Positions 38,880 through 47,534 of a DNA stretch of 64,000 nucleotides are shown here, piece by piece. The stretch comes from Rhizobium redzepovicii. Lineage in GTDB: Bacteria > Pseudomonadota > Alphaproteobacteria > Rhizobiales > Rhizobiaceae. The stretch lies in the NCBI RefSeq assembly GCF_019793435.1, contig NZ_JAILYH010000003.1:186001-250000 (forward strand), given 5' to 3'. The notes beneath the pieces are model-generated. The model was not told the DNA's origin and made no database searches. It was given only the letters and a program-made list of their open reading frames with translations. Both the position numbers and the translations under genes were made by a program. Position 1 is the stretch's first letter, and each line of letters begins with the position of its first letter.

Positions 38880-39242
38880 CTACACCAGATATGGGTGCCA
38901 AACGTCTGCGCTACAAGGCGTGCGCGATTGCCGGTCAGGCAGGGAGCTCGCGCCGCTGCGCACAATCGCCAAGGGCGGCGCGAGCGTGCGGCGAGGACGG
39001 GGCGCGCTCATACAGGACTGTGCTTTTACCTCGACCATCGCTTCGATCAGCTTCAGGCGATCGAGCTTTCGCCGTTGATCATCGTAGAGCCTGCCCAACA
39101 GCTCGTAGGCCAATCCCGAGGGGCTGCCCTTAAGCCGTAGTCTCCCGATTACCATTTCCTGCTGGGCAATGCGTTGCGCCGCCTTCACGATGTGGCAACG
39201 TGCAAGCCTAAGGTCTTTCGTTCGGTATCGTGTCGAAACCAT
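38880..39242 (-). CDS. Small helical hypothetical protein
   Basis: A 120-residue protein. Residues 1-70 form an Arg/Gln-rich helix (His-Ile-Val-Lys-Ala-Ala-Gln-Arg-Ile-Ala-Gln-Gln-Glu, then Asp-Asp-Gln-Arg-Arg-Lys-Leu-Asp-Arg-Leu). This is a pattern typical of small rhizobial stress proteins. The last 50 residues are low in complexity, so the true gene may end earlier by frameshift. GAGGGG lies 6 bases before ATG 39242, which beats the earlier frame start at 39260. Confidence 0.6.
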   Translation of the reverse strand: MVSTRYRTKDLRLARCHIVKAAQRIAQQEMVIGRLRLKGSPSGLAYELLGRLYDDQRRKLDRLKLIEAMVEVKAQSCMSAPRPRRTLAPPLAIVRSGASSLPDRQSRTPCSADVWHPYLV

Positions 39243-39368
39243 GCTTTGCCCCTCTGTCATCCGGCAGCCGCAGGTCCACCGTCGTTTCAGTCGCCGCGGT
39301 TCTGCGTCCGGAATTGTGCAGAAACAAAAAAAGGTGAGCATTTCCGTGGTTCTGAAAACGGAATTATT

Positions 39369-39632
39369 CTAACGAAAATCTTCGGCCTTGAGCGTGAAGT
39401 TGTTTCCGCGTCGATGCTGATAGGCTCTCGATGCTGCCTCCTGAATGGAAGAACGCGCGGCGTCGAAGGCATTGAGGTATGCGGCCTCGGACGAACTCTG
39501 TGTGATAGCACCACCGAGTGCGCCTTCCTCGACCAGGAAGCGGACCTCGAACATGCCGTCATAGCCGGTGAAGCGCACGCCTTTTCGCACTTCGTCGAAG
39601 CTCCGGCTTCGGTTTGGAAAGATAAGTGCCAT
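39369..39632 (-). CDS. DUF1488 family protein
   Basis: An 87-residue protein starting Met-Ala-Leu-Ile-Phe-Pro-Asn-Arg-Ser-Arg-Ser-Phe, then Val-Arg-Phe-Thr-Gly-Tyr-Asp-Gly and Val-Arg-Phe-Leu-Val-Glu-Glu, the DUF1488 pattern. GGATCG precedes the ATG. The family is typical of Proteobacteria and often adjoins other small stress proteins; its function is unknown. Confidence 0.8.
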   Translation of the reverse strand: MALIFPNRSRSFDEVRKGVRFTGYDGMFEVRFLVEEGALGGAITQSSSEAAYLNAFDAARSSIQEAASRAYQHRRGNNFTLKAEDFR

Positions 39633-39744
39633 GGCGGTCGATCCTTAGAGATGGGCGCGGGCCGTTGTGCGGGCCCGGGAGCCGACGATGATCTGGATGC
39701 ACTCAGAGAAGCACGAGCTTGAAGCCTGTCGGCATGTAGCGACC

Positions 39745-39792
39745 GCCAACCGATCTTAATGGCCTATCTTAGTGGCCAACCGATCTTAATGG
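39745..39792 (+). repeat. Tandem direct repeat, 18-base units at 30-base period
   Basis: GCCAACCGATCTTAATGG occurs exactly twice (39745-39762 and 39775-39792), separated by 12 bases. The second copy overlaps the stop of the gene at 39786. It could be a slippage product or a pair of regulatory sites near the 3' end of that gene. Confidence 0.7.
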
Positions 39793-40088
39793 ATAGTCTG
39801 CACGATGACCCTGTTCTCCAGCAAGGCCTCCGAAGTCTTGATCAAGCGCACAGTGCTGGCAATGATCTGGTCGGAATAAACAGGGTCCGCATGGGAAATT
39901 TCATCCGTCATATCGCGGAGAACGCTGTTTATCTCAAGCAGAGACGGCACAAGATTGAGCAATCCATCAGCCGCCAGCCCGTAAGCCAGGCGGCCGATGG
40001 CCTCACTCAGATGATCTATAAGGGCACGTCGTTCGGAAACCGCCAATGCCGACGGCCTTGTGAGGGTCGCTTCACCGTTGAACTGCAT
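39786..40088 (-). CDS. Small hypothetical protein
   Basis: A 100-residue protein with GAGGAGG four bases before the ATG. Helical, with Leu-Ile-Asp-His-Leu-Ser-Glu-Ala-Ile-Gly-Arg-Leu, Leu-Leu-Glu-Ile-Asn-Ser-Val-Leu-Arg and Ile-Lys-Thr-Ser-Glu-Ala. No recognised family. Its 3' end contains one unit of the tandem repeat, which also supplies its stop codon region. Confidence 0.6.
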   Translation of the reverse strand: MQFNGEATLTRPSALAVSERRALIDHLSEAIGRLAYGLAADGLLNLVPSLLEINSVLRDMTDEISHADPVYSDQIIASTVRLIKTSEALLENRVIVQTIH

Positions 40089-40259
40089 GATGCGTATCCT
40101 CCTCTCTCTAAAATGGGTTTTGCGACGACATTATCAATGGCTGCCGGCGAATGAGGTTGCGGCCATGTGGCAAAGAGCGCAAGCTGAGCGATCGGCGGGC
40201 ACGATAAGGGCACCGCCGCTTGGGGCGCGTGAACCCTAGCCCCAATAAAGGAGGACTTC

Positions 40260-40649
40260 ATGTCTTCCACATCTGAACGGTTTTTCGATGTCACCAATTT
40301 GCGAATGCTGGAGCGCATTCTTCGAAAGGCCGGTTTCCGCGGCGGCGAAACCTATGCGATTGATATCAGCGAGATCAGCGCGACTAGTTTCCTCATTCAT
40401 TGTTTCCAGATTGGAATCGTCGATGAGGCGGCGCTGAGGTCGGCTCTGAGAATGTATCTTGCAACCCAATTGAGTTCAGGGCCGCTCACCCAAGCAATCG
40501 AAGACGCGTCCTTTGTAAGATGGCAGGATGACGGCGGCGCCCCGCCCAAGGCCTATCGGATTGGCCGGTATACGGCACCCACGGGTGCCAACCCATCGCG
40601 GCGACCGGTCGGCTATCGCTTCCCAAGAACCAGGTTGCCTGAACGATGA
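40260..40649 (+). CDS. Hypothetical protein
   Basis: A 129-residue protein with AAAGGAGG six bases before the ATG. It starts Met-Ser-Ser-Thr-Ser-Glu-Arg-Phe-Phe-Asp-Val-Thr and has Val-Asp-Glu-Ala-Ala-Leu-Arg-Ser-Ala-Leu-Arg-Met-Tyr-Leu. The C-terminal 40 residues are Arg/Pro-rich. It is the last gene of the small-protein island and is followed by a terminator-like hairpin. No recognised domain. Confidence 0.65.
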   Translation: MSSTSERFFDVTNLRMLERILRKAGFRGGETYAIDISEISATSFLIHCFQIGIVDEAALRSALRMYLATQLSSGPLTQAIEDASFVRWQDDGGAPPKAYRIGRYTAPTGANPSRRPVGYRFPRTRLPER

Positions 40650-40767
40650 TCGTCAGTCACCGCCGCTCACTGCGGCGGCATACGCACCCAAGAGGGTGAT
40701 CTCCCGACGCAGCAGCAATTCGACGCAATAGATTGGCGAGAGCCGAACGCGAGGGGGGCGGTTGGTC

Positions 40768-40791
40768 GAAAGCCCGTTCTCACGGGCTTTC
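40768..40791. terminator. Hairpin between convergent genes
   Basis: GAAAGCCCG (40768-40776) pairs exactly with CGGGCTTTC (40783-40791). On the plus strand it is followed by CTTTGACTT. It lies between the plus-strand gene ending at 40649 and the minus-strand protease ending at 40808 and may serve both. Confidence 0.65.
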
Positions 40792-40807
40792 CTTTGACTT
40801 CGAGCCG

Positions 40808-42310
40808 TCAGGCCGCACCGAACGGCACGGCGACGAAAGTCTTGCCGCCATCGCGTTCGACGAGCAGTAGCACCGATTTGCGGCCGGCCTTGCCGGCCTC
40901 GGCAATCGCCGTCTTGACGTCGCGACTGTTGTGGACCGGCCTGTCGTTGACCGAGACGATGACATCGCCCGACTGAATGCCGGCGGCCGCGGCCGACTTG
41001 TCGGGATCGACGCTGGCGACCACCGCACCGCTGACGGCGCGCGGCAGGTTGAGCTGCTGGCGCACGTCCGGCGTCAGGTCGGCAAGGCCGATGCCGAGGC
41101 TCGGCTGGCCGCTGCTCTCACCCTTGTTGTCCGAGCTTTCGGCGGCGGCCTGTTTCTGGCCATCCTCATTGCCGCCGACGGTGACGTTAAGATCGATCGT
41201 CTTGCCGTCGCGCCAGATGCCGAGAGATTTTTTGGCGCCTGGCGAAAGATCGGCCACCAGCCGCGACAGGTCCTTCGGCGTCTTGACGCTCTCGCCGCCA
41301 ACCGAGGTGATGATATCGCCCGGCTTCACACCGGCATGGGCCGCCGGCGTATCGGCGGTGACGGCGGCAACCAGTGCGCCGCCTGTTTTGTCGAGGCCGA
41401 CGGCATCCGCGACGTCTTTCGTCACGGGCTGGATCTGCACGCCGAGATAACCGTGATCGATCGTGCCGTCCTTCTGCAGCTTGGCGACGATCGCCTTGGC
41501 CTCGTCGGATGGAATGGCGAAGCCGACGCCGACACTGCCGCCGTTCGGCGAATAGATGGCAGTGTTGATGCCGACGACATTGCCGCTGCGGTCGACGAGC
41601 GGGCCGCCGGAATTGCCATGGTTGATCGGCGCGTCGATCTGGATGAAATCGTCATAGGGGCCGCTGTGCAGGTCGCGGCCGCGCGCCGAGACGATGCCAG
41701 CCGTCACCGTGGTGCCGATGCCGAAGGGGTTGCCGATCGCGAGAATCTGGTCGCCGAGCTTCAGCCGGTCGGAATCGCCCCAGGCAATGGTCTGCAGCGG
41801 CTTGCCCGCCTCTATCTTCAAGACGGCGACATCGGATTTCGGGTCGGTGCCGATCAGCTTGGCCGGCAGTTCGGTGCCGTCATCAAGCGTCACCTTGATG
41901 TCGACGGCGTTGTCGATGACATGGTTGTTGGTGACCACAACGCCATCCGGGCTGATGATGAAGCCGGAGCCGAGCGCCATTGCCTGCTGCGAGGGCCGGT
42001 TTTTCGGCGCCTGCCGCGGCAGTGGGATGCCCTGATCCTCGAAGAACTGGCGGAACTGCTCATCCATCGGCGACTGCTGATCGGCGCTGACATCGGTCGC
42101 CTTCACAGTCGTGGTGATGGTGACGACGGCAGGCTTGTCGGTGTCGACGATGGAGGCGAAGGAGCCGCCGGCGGCGAGGACGCCGCCGGCATCCGCAGGC
42201 GAGGCGACGGCATTCGCCGCGTTGAGGGTGAAGGGCAGGCATGCCGCGCCGGCGATGATGGCAGCCCCGACCAGGGCTGCGGCGCGATGTTTGCGGAGGA
42301 TGTGTGACAT
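40808..42310 (-). CDS. degP: DegP/HtrA-type periplasmic serine protease (Do family)
   Basis: A 500-residue periplasmic protease and chaperone. Residues 1-33 are an export signal. The catalytic triad is His130 (Asn-Asn-His-Val-Ile-Asp), Asp160 (Asp-Pro-Lys-Ser-Asp-Val) and Ser234 (Asn-Ser-Gly-Gly-Pro-Leu). Two PDZ domains follow (Gly-Tyr-Leu-Gly-Val-Gln near 290 and Leu-Gly-Ile-Gly-Leu-Ala near 400). It degrades misfolded envelope proteins and is usually induced by envelope stress. ATG 42310 follows a GGGA-type ribosome binding site; the extra 33 codons to 42409 are rejected. The length and two PDZ domains fit rhizobial DegP (DegQ-like proteins have the same architecture). Confidence 0.93.
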   Translation of the reverse strand: MSHILRKHRAAALVGAAIIAGAACLPFTLNAANAVASPADAGGVLAAGGSFASIVDTDKPAVVTITTTVKATDVSADQQSPMDEQFRQFFEDQGIPLPRQAPKNRPSQQAMALGSGFIISPDGVVVTNNHVIDNAVDIKVTLDDGTELPAKLIGTDPKSDVAVLKIEAGKPLQTIAWGDSDRLKLGDQILAIGNPFGIGTTVTAGIVSARGRDLHSGPYDDFIQIDAPINHGNSGGPLVDRSGNVVGINTAIYSPNGGSVGVGFAIPSDEAKAIVAKLQKDGTIDHGYLGVQIQPVTKDVADAVGLDKTGGALVAAVTADTPAAHAGVKPGDIITSVGGESVKTPKDLSRLVADLSPGAKKSLGIWRDGKTIDLNVTVGGNEDGQKQAAAESSDNKGESSGQPSLGIGLADLTPDVRQQLNLPRAVSGAVVASVDPDKSAAAAGIQSGDVIVSVNDRPVHNSRDVKTAIAEAGKAGRKSVLLLVERDGGKTFVAVPFGAA

Positions 42311-42864
42311 GGTGATGGTCCCTTGCGAGAGTGTTGGATTGTGGCGTCGGGGTTCCATGGCGTCGTGGTTCATGTCTTGGGACCTGGCGTCGGATGGCGT
42401 TGGCGCCAATTCATCTCATCGCAGCGCAGTCGTTTAGGTCGCGACCGGGCGAATGCAAGAATTCGCGCTCGGGATTCATATGATCGCGGTTGGTGGATTT
42501 ACAAATTAAATATTGATCATCTTTATATTGCCGATTTGTAAGAAATGACCGGAATTTAATCTTTGTGCCGAAGGTGTTTGGCCGGGGTGCCGCGCGCCGG
42601 AAATTCCGGCCGGGACGTTGTCTCGCAGCGCACTCTTCGCAGCGATTTCCTTCGCAAATAAACGGACTTATTCCAGGGCGCGGTGATCCGACCGCCATAT
42701 TCGCCCGTAACTTGCCGATAGACGATCGCGCCGCCGTTTCCGGAGATTCTATTCCCGGAATCTGTTGCGAATATAAAATGTTAGTAGACTCTAAATTATT
42801 TATTCTTCAGAAGTGAAGACTGCGAATCGGGGCAGCTGAGTCTCGCGGTGGCATAAGAGGGGCG
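42311..42864. other. AT-rich intergenic region with an inverted repeat
   Basis: This 554-base gap between degP and the LacI-family gene contains an AT-rich stretch (42480-42545). In it, TTACAAAT (42499-42506) and ATTTGTAA (42534-42541) are exact inverted repeats 27 bases apart. A regulatory protein may bind here, but I cannot assign it. No gene is convincing. Confidence 0.5.
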
Positions 42865-43902
42865 ATGAACAAGGCAGTTGAGCGGGGGCGCAACGGCAAG
42901 CGCGGCGCGCATGTGACGTTGAGCGATGTGGCGAAGAAGGTGGGCGTCAGCCCGATCACCATCTCGCGTGCGCTTCGCAATCCTCAGATCGTCTCGGAAG
43001 ATCTGCGCGAGGTGATCCTGCGCACGGTCGAGGAGATGGGTTATATCCCCAATCTTGCCGCCCGGGCGCTTGCCGGCCGCCACAACGGCATCGTCGGCGT
43101 CATCACGCCCGCCTTGCACCAATACGGCTTCACCGGCCTGATGGTCGGCATCGAGGATCGCTTCCGCGACACCGAATTCACCGTGCAATATGCCAATACT
43201 TTGAACCATGGCGAGGGGGAGGCCGGTCTGCTGAAATCCTTCCTGACGCAGAAGCCGGCCGGCGTCATCATCGCCGGCGCTGAATCCTATCGCGATCTTC
43301 TGCCGCTCATCGAGCGCGCTGCCTGTCCCATCGCCCATATCACCGATCTCAGCCAGGAACCGCAGAAGCTGGTCGTCGGCCTCGATCATTATACGGCAGG
43401 CGCCGAACCCACCCGCTTCCTTCTGTCGAGGGGCTATAAGAGGATCGCCTTCTTCGGCCGGGGCGCCGATGTCCGCTCGCGCCGCCGTATCGAAGGCTAT
43501 GAGGCCGCGATGCGGGACGCCGGGCGTTTCGACCCCGATCTCATCATCGGCGGGGAGGCGGCAAGCCGCACCGGCCTCGGCAGGGAGCTGTTCTCCCGCC
43601 TGTTGCAGCGCGTACCCGATGTCGATGCCGTTTTTGCCCAGAGCGACGAACTGGCGCTCGGCGTCCTCATCGAATGCAAGGCGCGCGGCATCCGCGTGCC
43701 TGAAGAGCTCGGCATCTGCGGCTTCAACGATCTGGAATTCTCGGCCTTCATCGAGCCGTCGCTGACGACGGTGCATATACCGCGCTACGATATCGGCTAC
43801 CGCGTCGCCGACATGCTGCTGCGCGCCGTCCGCGACCAGCCGCCGGATGAAGACAAGGCCGACCTGGGCTTTACCATTATTCCGCGCGGTTCGACGCGGT
43901 AA
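42865..43902 (+). CDS. LacI/GntR-type (LacI family) transcriptional regulator
   Basis: A 345-residue repressor. The helix-turn-helix is at 17-44 (Val-Thr-Leu-Ser-Asp-Val-Ala-Lys-Lys-Val-Gly-Val-Ser-Pro-Ile-Thr-Ile-Ser-Arg-Ala). The hinge helix and a periplasmic-binding-protein-like ligand domain follow, with Leu-Gly-Val-Leu-Ile, Gly-Ile-Cys-Gly-Phe-Asn-Asp and Pro-Ser-Leu-Thr-Thr-Val. It resembles the gluconate-type GntR repressors in layout. No sugar-use gene flanks it, so its targets are elsewhere or it is an orphan. ATG 42865 lies 22 bases after an AGGGGCG. Confidence 0.85.
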   Translation: MNKAVERGRNGKRGAHVTLSDVAKKVGVSPITISRALRNPQIVSEDLREVILRTVEEMGYIPNLAARALAGRHNGIVGVITPALHQYGFTGLMVGIEDRFRDTEFTVQYANTLNHGEGEAGLLKSFLTQKPAGVIIAGAESYRDLLPLIERAACPIAHITDLSQEPQKLVVGLDHYTAGAEPTRFLLSRGYKRIAFFGRGADVRSRRRIEGYEAAMRDAGRFDPDLIIGGEAASRTGLGRELFSRLLQRVPDVDAVFAQSDELALGVLIECKARGIRVPEELGICGFNDLEFSAFIEPSLTTVHIPRYDIGYRVADMLLRAVRDQPPDEDKADLGFTIIPRGSTR

Positions 43903-44038
43903 TTGCGCGAGCTGCACCCGTCCCAATATCCATTGCCGGGAGAGATGCCGATGGCCGACCTCGCCCTTCGAGGCGTTGCGGCCGATCGAAAACAGCGGCG
44001 TCAGGCTGGGCGACCGGTTCGATCTCTGCCCACCCACA

Positions 44039-46333
44039 TCACTTTTCGCAAAGCCGTCGGCTGCCGGAATATGGCTGATAGGTACAATCGGACGGCCGGA
44101 AGGAGCGGTAGCTGCGCGAGCAGGCAGTGATGTTGCAGGACTGCGGCGCGCCTTGGCCATCGACGGCTGCTTCTGTCGATCGCACACCGTCCAACGTTGG
44201 TTCGCTCGTCGCCTCGCGCATGAAGTCCCGCCAGATATGCGCTGGCAGGGCGCCGCCGGTCACTCCCTTCATCGGCGCGTCGTCATCGTTGCCAACCCAG
44301 ACGCCGACGACGAGGGCTTCCGTGAAGCCGACGAACCAGGCATCGCGATTGTTCTGGCTCGTGCCGGTCTTACCGGCGGCAAAGGTACCCGGATCTGCTC
44401 CGCGTCCCGTACCACGCTCGACCACCAGCTGCAGCAGGCCGAGCAGATCGGACTGGTAGGGCGCAAGATCGACATTCGGCTTTGATTGTGAGCCAACGCG
44501 AAACGTCTTGGACTGCCCCGCCGCTTGAAAGTCGATAATGCCCCAGGGTTTGACGGGGGCCCTGCCGAGCTGGACCGACGCATAGGCGCTTGTGAGATTA
44601 AGCAGATTGACTTCGGATGTGCCAAGCGCCAATGACGGCGTGTTGGCCAGTGGCGCATCGATGCCGAGTTCGCGCGCGGCGGCAATCACATTGTCCAGCC
44701 CCACCTCCTGCGCAAGCGTCACCGATGCAGCATTCAGCGATCGCGCGAACGCCTCGGCAAGCGTGACCCAACCGCGATAGTCGCCACCGGAATTCTCCGG
44801 CGACCAGCCGTTTATGTCTATCGGCGCGTCCAGAACCTGGTCGGACAGAGTGAGACCAGCCTTCAATGCTGCGTAATAGACGAACAGCTTGAAGGTGGAA
44901 CCCGGCTGGCGCATCGCGGTGACGGCGCGGTTGAACTGGCTCGCCTTGTAGTCACGGCCGCCAACCATCGCAACGACCGCGCCGTCGGGCGTCATCGCAA
45001 CCAACGCCGCCTGCGATGCGCCGACCGTCTTTCCCTCACCGTCGAGGGCTCGTTTCACCACCCTTTCGGCGATCTGCTGCAATGTCGGCACCAGCGTGGT
45101 GCGCACCGTGGTCGAACCCGGCGAGGCGCCGGCGATTTCGCTCGCTTGCGGCGAAATCCAGTCGGCAAACCAGCTTCCGGAACGCGGCGTTGGTGTCGTT
45201 GGATGGAGGCTCGCAAAGCTCGTCTTGGCCTCGGCCGCCTCCGGCGCGGTGATCTTGCCATTGGCCGCCATCGCGTCGAGGACGACCATGGTGCGCTGCC
45301 GGGCGCCTTCGAAATTGTCGATCGGATTCCATTGGCTCGGCGCCCGCAGTAGTCCCGCCAGCATCGCCGACTCCGGCAGGTTGAGGGCGCCGATATCCTT
45401 GTTGAAATAGATGCGCGCGGCGGCAGGCATGCCCGTCGCCCCCGCGCCGAGATAGACGCCGTTGAGATAACGCGTCAGGATTTCCGCTTTGCCGAGCTTC
45501 CACTCCAGCCAGAAGGCGATCACGACCTCCTGAATCTTTCGTTTGATCGTTCGGTCGCTGTCGAGATATTGCAGCTTGATGAGTTGCTGGGTGATGGTGC
45601 TGCCACCCTCCACCACCGAGCCGGCCTCCAAATTTCGCCAAAACGCCCTTGCGATGCCCCTGGGATCGATGCCGAAATGATCCACGAACCGGCGATCCTC
45701 GATGGACAGGACGGCATCGATCAGATGCGGTGGAAATTGGTCGTATCGAGCATATGGCCCTTGATAAGGTCCCTGTCTGACCAACGGCGCGCCGTCGGCA
45801 GTTTCCAGCACCACGATCGGCTTTAACGTTCCATCCCGGATTTCGCTCCAGGGCACGTCTTTCAGGGCCCAGACCAGCACACTCCCGACGAGGAGGCAGA
45901 CAAGAAGGATCGACCCGAGAGCGAGTTTCCGCCAGCCCGCAATGAACGATGCGCTCCCACGACTTTCACGCGGCTTTGAACGCCGACCGCGAATACCGCG
46001 CCAGGCTTTGACCGAAGCAGTCGTCAGCCATCTGTGGGGAGCTGAGGTGACTGCAGACCGGCTCGACCTTGTTAGCTTCGTCTTCAATAACAAGGCGGCT
46101 GCCTTGATCCTTGCCAAAGCAGAACTTGCCTGCAAATCCTGGCGTATCGCACCCAATAGCGTTCTGGCGGCCCGTCTGGTTTGGTCGAAGGATCCGTGGG
46201 GCGGCTGCGGGTCTTCGCCTTGAGTTCCAGGCGAATCCAAGGTGTCCGCTTGCGCTGCCGAATTCAGTGTCTTCTCGCGATCCGAGCTCGAGCTGCTGAC
46301 GCTTTCACCAGAGGATTCGGGAGAATTGGGCAT
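44039..46333 (-). CDS. Class A penicillin-binding protein (bifunctional transglycosylase/transpeptidase)
   Basis: A 764-residue PBP1a-like enzyme. A 135-residue basic cytoplasmic tail precedes one TM at 138-157. The GT51 domain has the catalytic Glu212 (Ser-Ile-Glu-Asp-Arg-Arg) and the Thr-Ile-Thr-Gln-Gln-Leu motif. The transpeptidase domain has Ser479-Thr-Phe-Lys, Ser532-Leu-Asn534 and Lys655-Thr-Gly. The last 35 residues carry a Cys-rich tail (Cys-Asn-Ile-Thr-Ala-Cys, then Tyr-Arg-Ser-Phe, Cys-Thr-Tyr-Gln, Leu-Cys) that looks like a BA14K-type module. It polymerises and cross-links peptidoglycan. The ATG at 46333 is used. A LacI-type gene lies downstream on the other strand. Confidence 0.93.
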   Translation of the reverse strand: MPNSPESSGESVSSSSSDREKTLNSAAQADTLDSPGTQGEDPQPPHGSFDQTRRAARTLLGAIRQDLQASSALARIKAAALLLKTKLTRSSRSAVTSAPHRWLTTASVKAWRGIRGRRSKPRESRGSASFIAGWRKLALGSILLVCLLVGSVLVWALKDVPWSEIRDGTLKPIVVLETADGAPLVRQGPYQGPYARYDQFPPHLIDAVLSIEDRRFVDHFGIDPRGIARAFWRNLEAGSVVEGGSTITQQLIKLQYLDSDRTIKRKIQEVVIAFWLEWKLGKAEILTRYLNGVYLGAGATGMPAAARIYFNKDIGALNLPESAMLAGLLRAPSQWNPIDNFEGARQRTMVVLDAMAANGKITAPEAAEAKTSFASLHPTTPTPRSGSWFADWISPQASEIAGASPGSTTVRTTLVPTLQQIAERVVKRALDGEGKTVGASQAALVAMTPDGAVVAMVGGRDYKASQFNRAVTAMRQPGSTFKLFVYYAALKAGLTLSDQVLDAPIDINGWSPENSGGDYRGWVTLAEAFARSLNAASVTLAQEVGLDNVIAAARELGIDAPLANTPSLALGTSEVNLLNLTSAYASVQLGRAPVKPWGIIDFQAAGQSKTFRVGSQSKPNVDLAPYQSDLLGLLQLVVERGTGRGADPGTFAAGKTGTSQNNRDAWFVGFTEALVVGVWVGNDDDAPMKGVTGGALPAHIWRDFMREATSEPTLDGVRSTEAAVDGQGAPQSCNITACSRSYRSFRPSDCTYQPYSGSRRLCEK

Positions 46334-46394
46334 CGGTTACCGCCTCGGACAGGTCGTTTTGATGATCTACCGCCCAGTCGTAAATGGCCAGCAA

Positions 46395-46418
46395 CCCACT
46401 GCGCAACCGCGCGGTGGG
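46395..46418 (-). terminator. Strong hairpin between PBP and peroxiredoxin-like genes
   Basis: CCCACTGCGC (46395-46404) pairs along ten positions (one G-U) with GCGCGGTGGG (46409-46418) around a 4-base loop. It lies 22 bases past the stop of the minus-strand peroxiredoxin gene. There is no T-run on that strand, so termination may be Rho-assisted. Confidence 0.5.
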
Positions 46419-46439
46419 CGTCGAGCGCGTTTTTTGATG

Positions 46440-47081
46440 TTAAAGTGCGACTTGGGAAGCTGCCGACATCAATTCCTGGGAATTCGGTGCCTTGAATGTC
46501 TGCAGCCCGGCCTCCAGAACTTCAGTGAAGCTCCAGCGCACGATGCCCTCCCGGTCTATCAGGAACTGACCGACAAGCTGCCCGTGGTCGGCAGTCATCA
46601 TCTGCTCATCGGCTGCCGTAACTTGATATCCTTCCTTCTCGTTGAGAAATTCGTCCATTGCCATCACGCTCATCGGCTCGGGCAACTCGTCCGGAAGATC
46701 GATCCGTATCGCCATGGCCGCGTCGATCCCGATCTCGCGTAAGCCGAAGGCTTGGTGCGAAGCCCGTGCCGGGTCGGAAGCAGCAAGAAGATCGGATATT
46801 GGGTGGTAACGGAAATAGAGCCGCGCGCGTTCGACCGGGGTGTTTACCACGGCCAGGGATTGGACGCCTTTCTCACGCAGCATCGGGTTGAGGTATGCCA
46901 TGGCCGCGACATGGCGCCGGCAGAACGGGCAATGCAGGCCTCGAAACAAACCGATCAACAATGGGCTGCGGCCACGAAAATCATCAAGTGCGATCTTCCC
47001 CTCGCGCGAGATCGCATCGAACTCAACGTTCGGGACCCGGTCGCCCGGTTGTAGCGGATGGTCGACATAGGGCGTGGACAT
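46440..47081 (-). CDS. Peroxiredoxin/redoxin-family (AhpC/TSA) protein
   Basis: A 213-residue thioredoxin-fold protein. Gly-Asp-Arg-Val-Pro-Asn-Val-Glu-Phe is the AhpC/TSA opening, and the active site is Leu-His-Cys-Pro-Phe-Cys-Arg-Arg, a CxxC rather than the single peroxidatic Cys of classical peroxiredoxins. This suggests thioredoxin-like or atypical peroxiredoxin activity. The first 50 and last 60 residues are ordinary for the family. ATG 47081 follows GGAGG at spacing 6; the in-frame TTG at 47087 is ignored. Reducing partner unknown. Confidence 0.82.
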   Translation of the reverse strand: MSTPYVDHPLQPGDRVPNVEFDAISREGKIALDDFRGRSPLLIGLFRGLHCPFCRRHVAAMAYLNPMLREKGVQSLAVVNTPVERARLYFRYHPISDLLAASDPARASHQAFGLREIGIDAAMAIRIDLPDELPEPMSVMAMDEFLNEKEGYQVTAADEQMMTADHGQLVGQFLIDREGIVRWSFTEVLEAGLQTFKAPNSQELMSAASQVAL

Positions 47082-47534
47082 GGACAACCTCCTCGCTCGG
47101 GGATCAGTCGAGAAAAGGCGCCACGTCGAGTGTTTCGAGGTCGAGATTGAACGTTGCAGACCTGACCTCTCGTTTTACCGCACCGCCAGGATCCGATCTA
47201 AGAATGGCCCCACTTGAGCCCGCGGGCAAGCGGTAAACGGCGAATCGTGAATTGAGAAAGTTCGTTTTCAGTCCCCCCAGCTCAATTTTCTTTGTTGGTC
47301 TCTGGCCGCTCCCGCAGCTCAAGCCTTCAATGCTGTGGGTCATGGCTCAAGCAGCAGATTTCAGCTTGCCACCGACCGCCCAGGAATCCTTAGGCGATCT
47401 CCGGTTTGCCAGATCTCCAGCGATTCCGGCGGCACGCCAGCGTTCGACGGCGGCCTTGGTCGCTTCTCAAACGAAGGCGCGCTTCTGATCGTCGGGGTGG
47501 CAGATTGCAGGGACGACGAACGGAGCGACGGCTC
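47082..47534. other. Intergenic; one unsupported frame
   Basis: This 453-base region has a minus-strand frame at 47104-47343 (79 codons) that ends just before the peroxiredoxin start. It contains Asn-Phe-Leu-Asn-Ser-Arg-Phe-Ala-Val-Tyr-Arg but no ribosome binding site. I leave it unannotated as a gene and note it for follow-up. Confidence 0.4.

Noticed and set aside
36242..40260. General stress (EcfG-type) promoters in front of the small genes
   Set aside because: I looked for GGAAC-N16/17-CGTT on both strands upstream of each gene and did not find a convincing match by eye. The stress link rests on family type only.
40931..42307. Plus-strand 458-codon frame over degP
   Set aside because: Antisense to a complete protease with catalytic triad.
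47104..47343. Minus-strand 79-codon frame before the peroxiredoxin gene
   Set aside because: No ribosome binding site, no family, and the neighbour has its own strong start signal.
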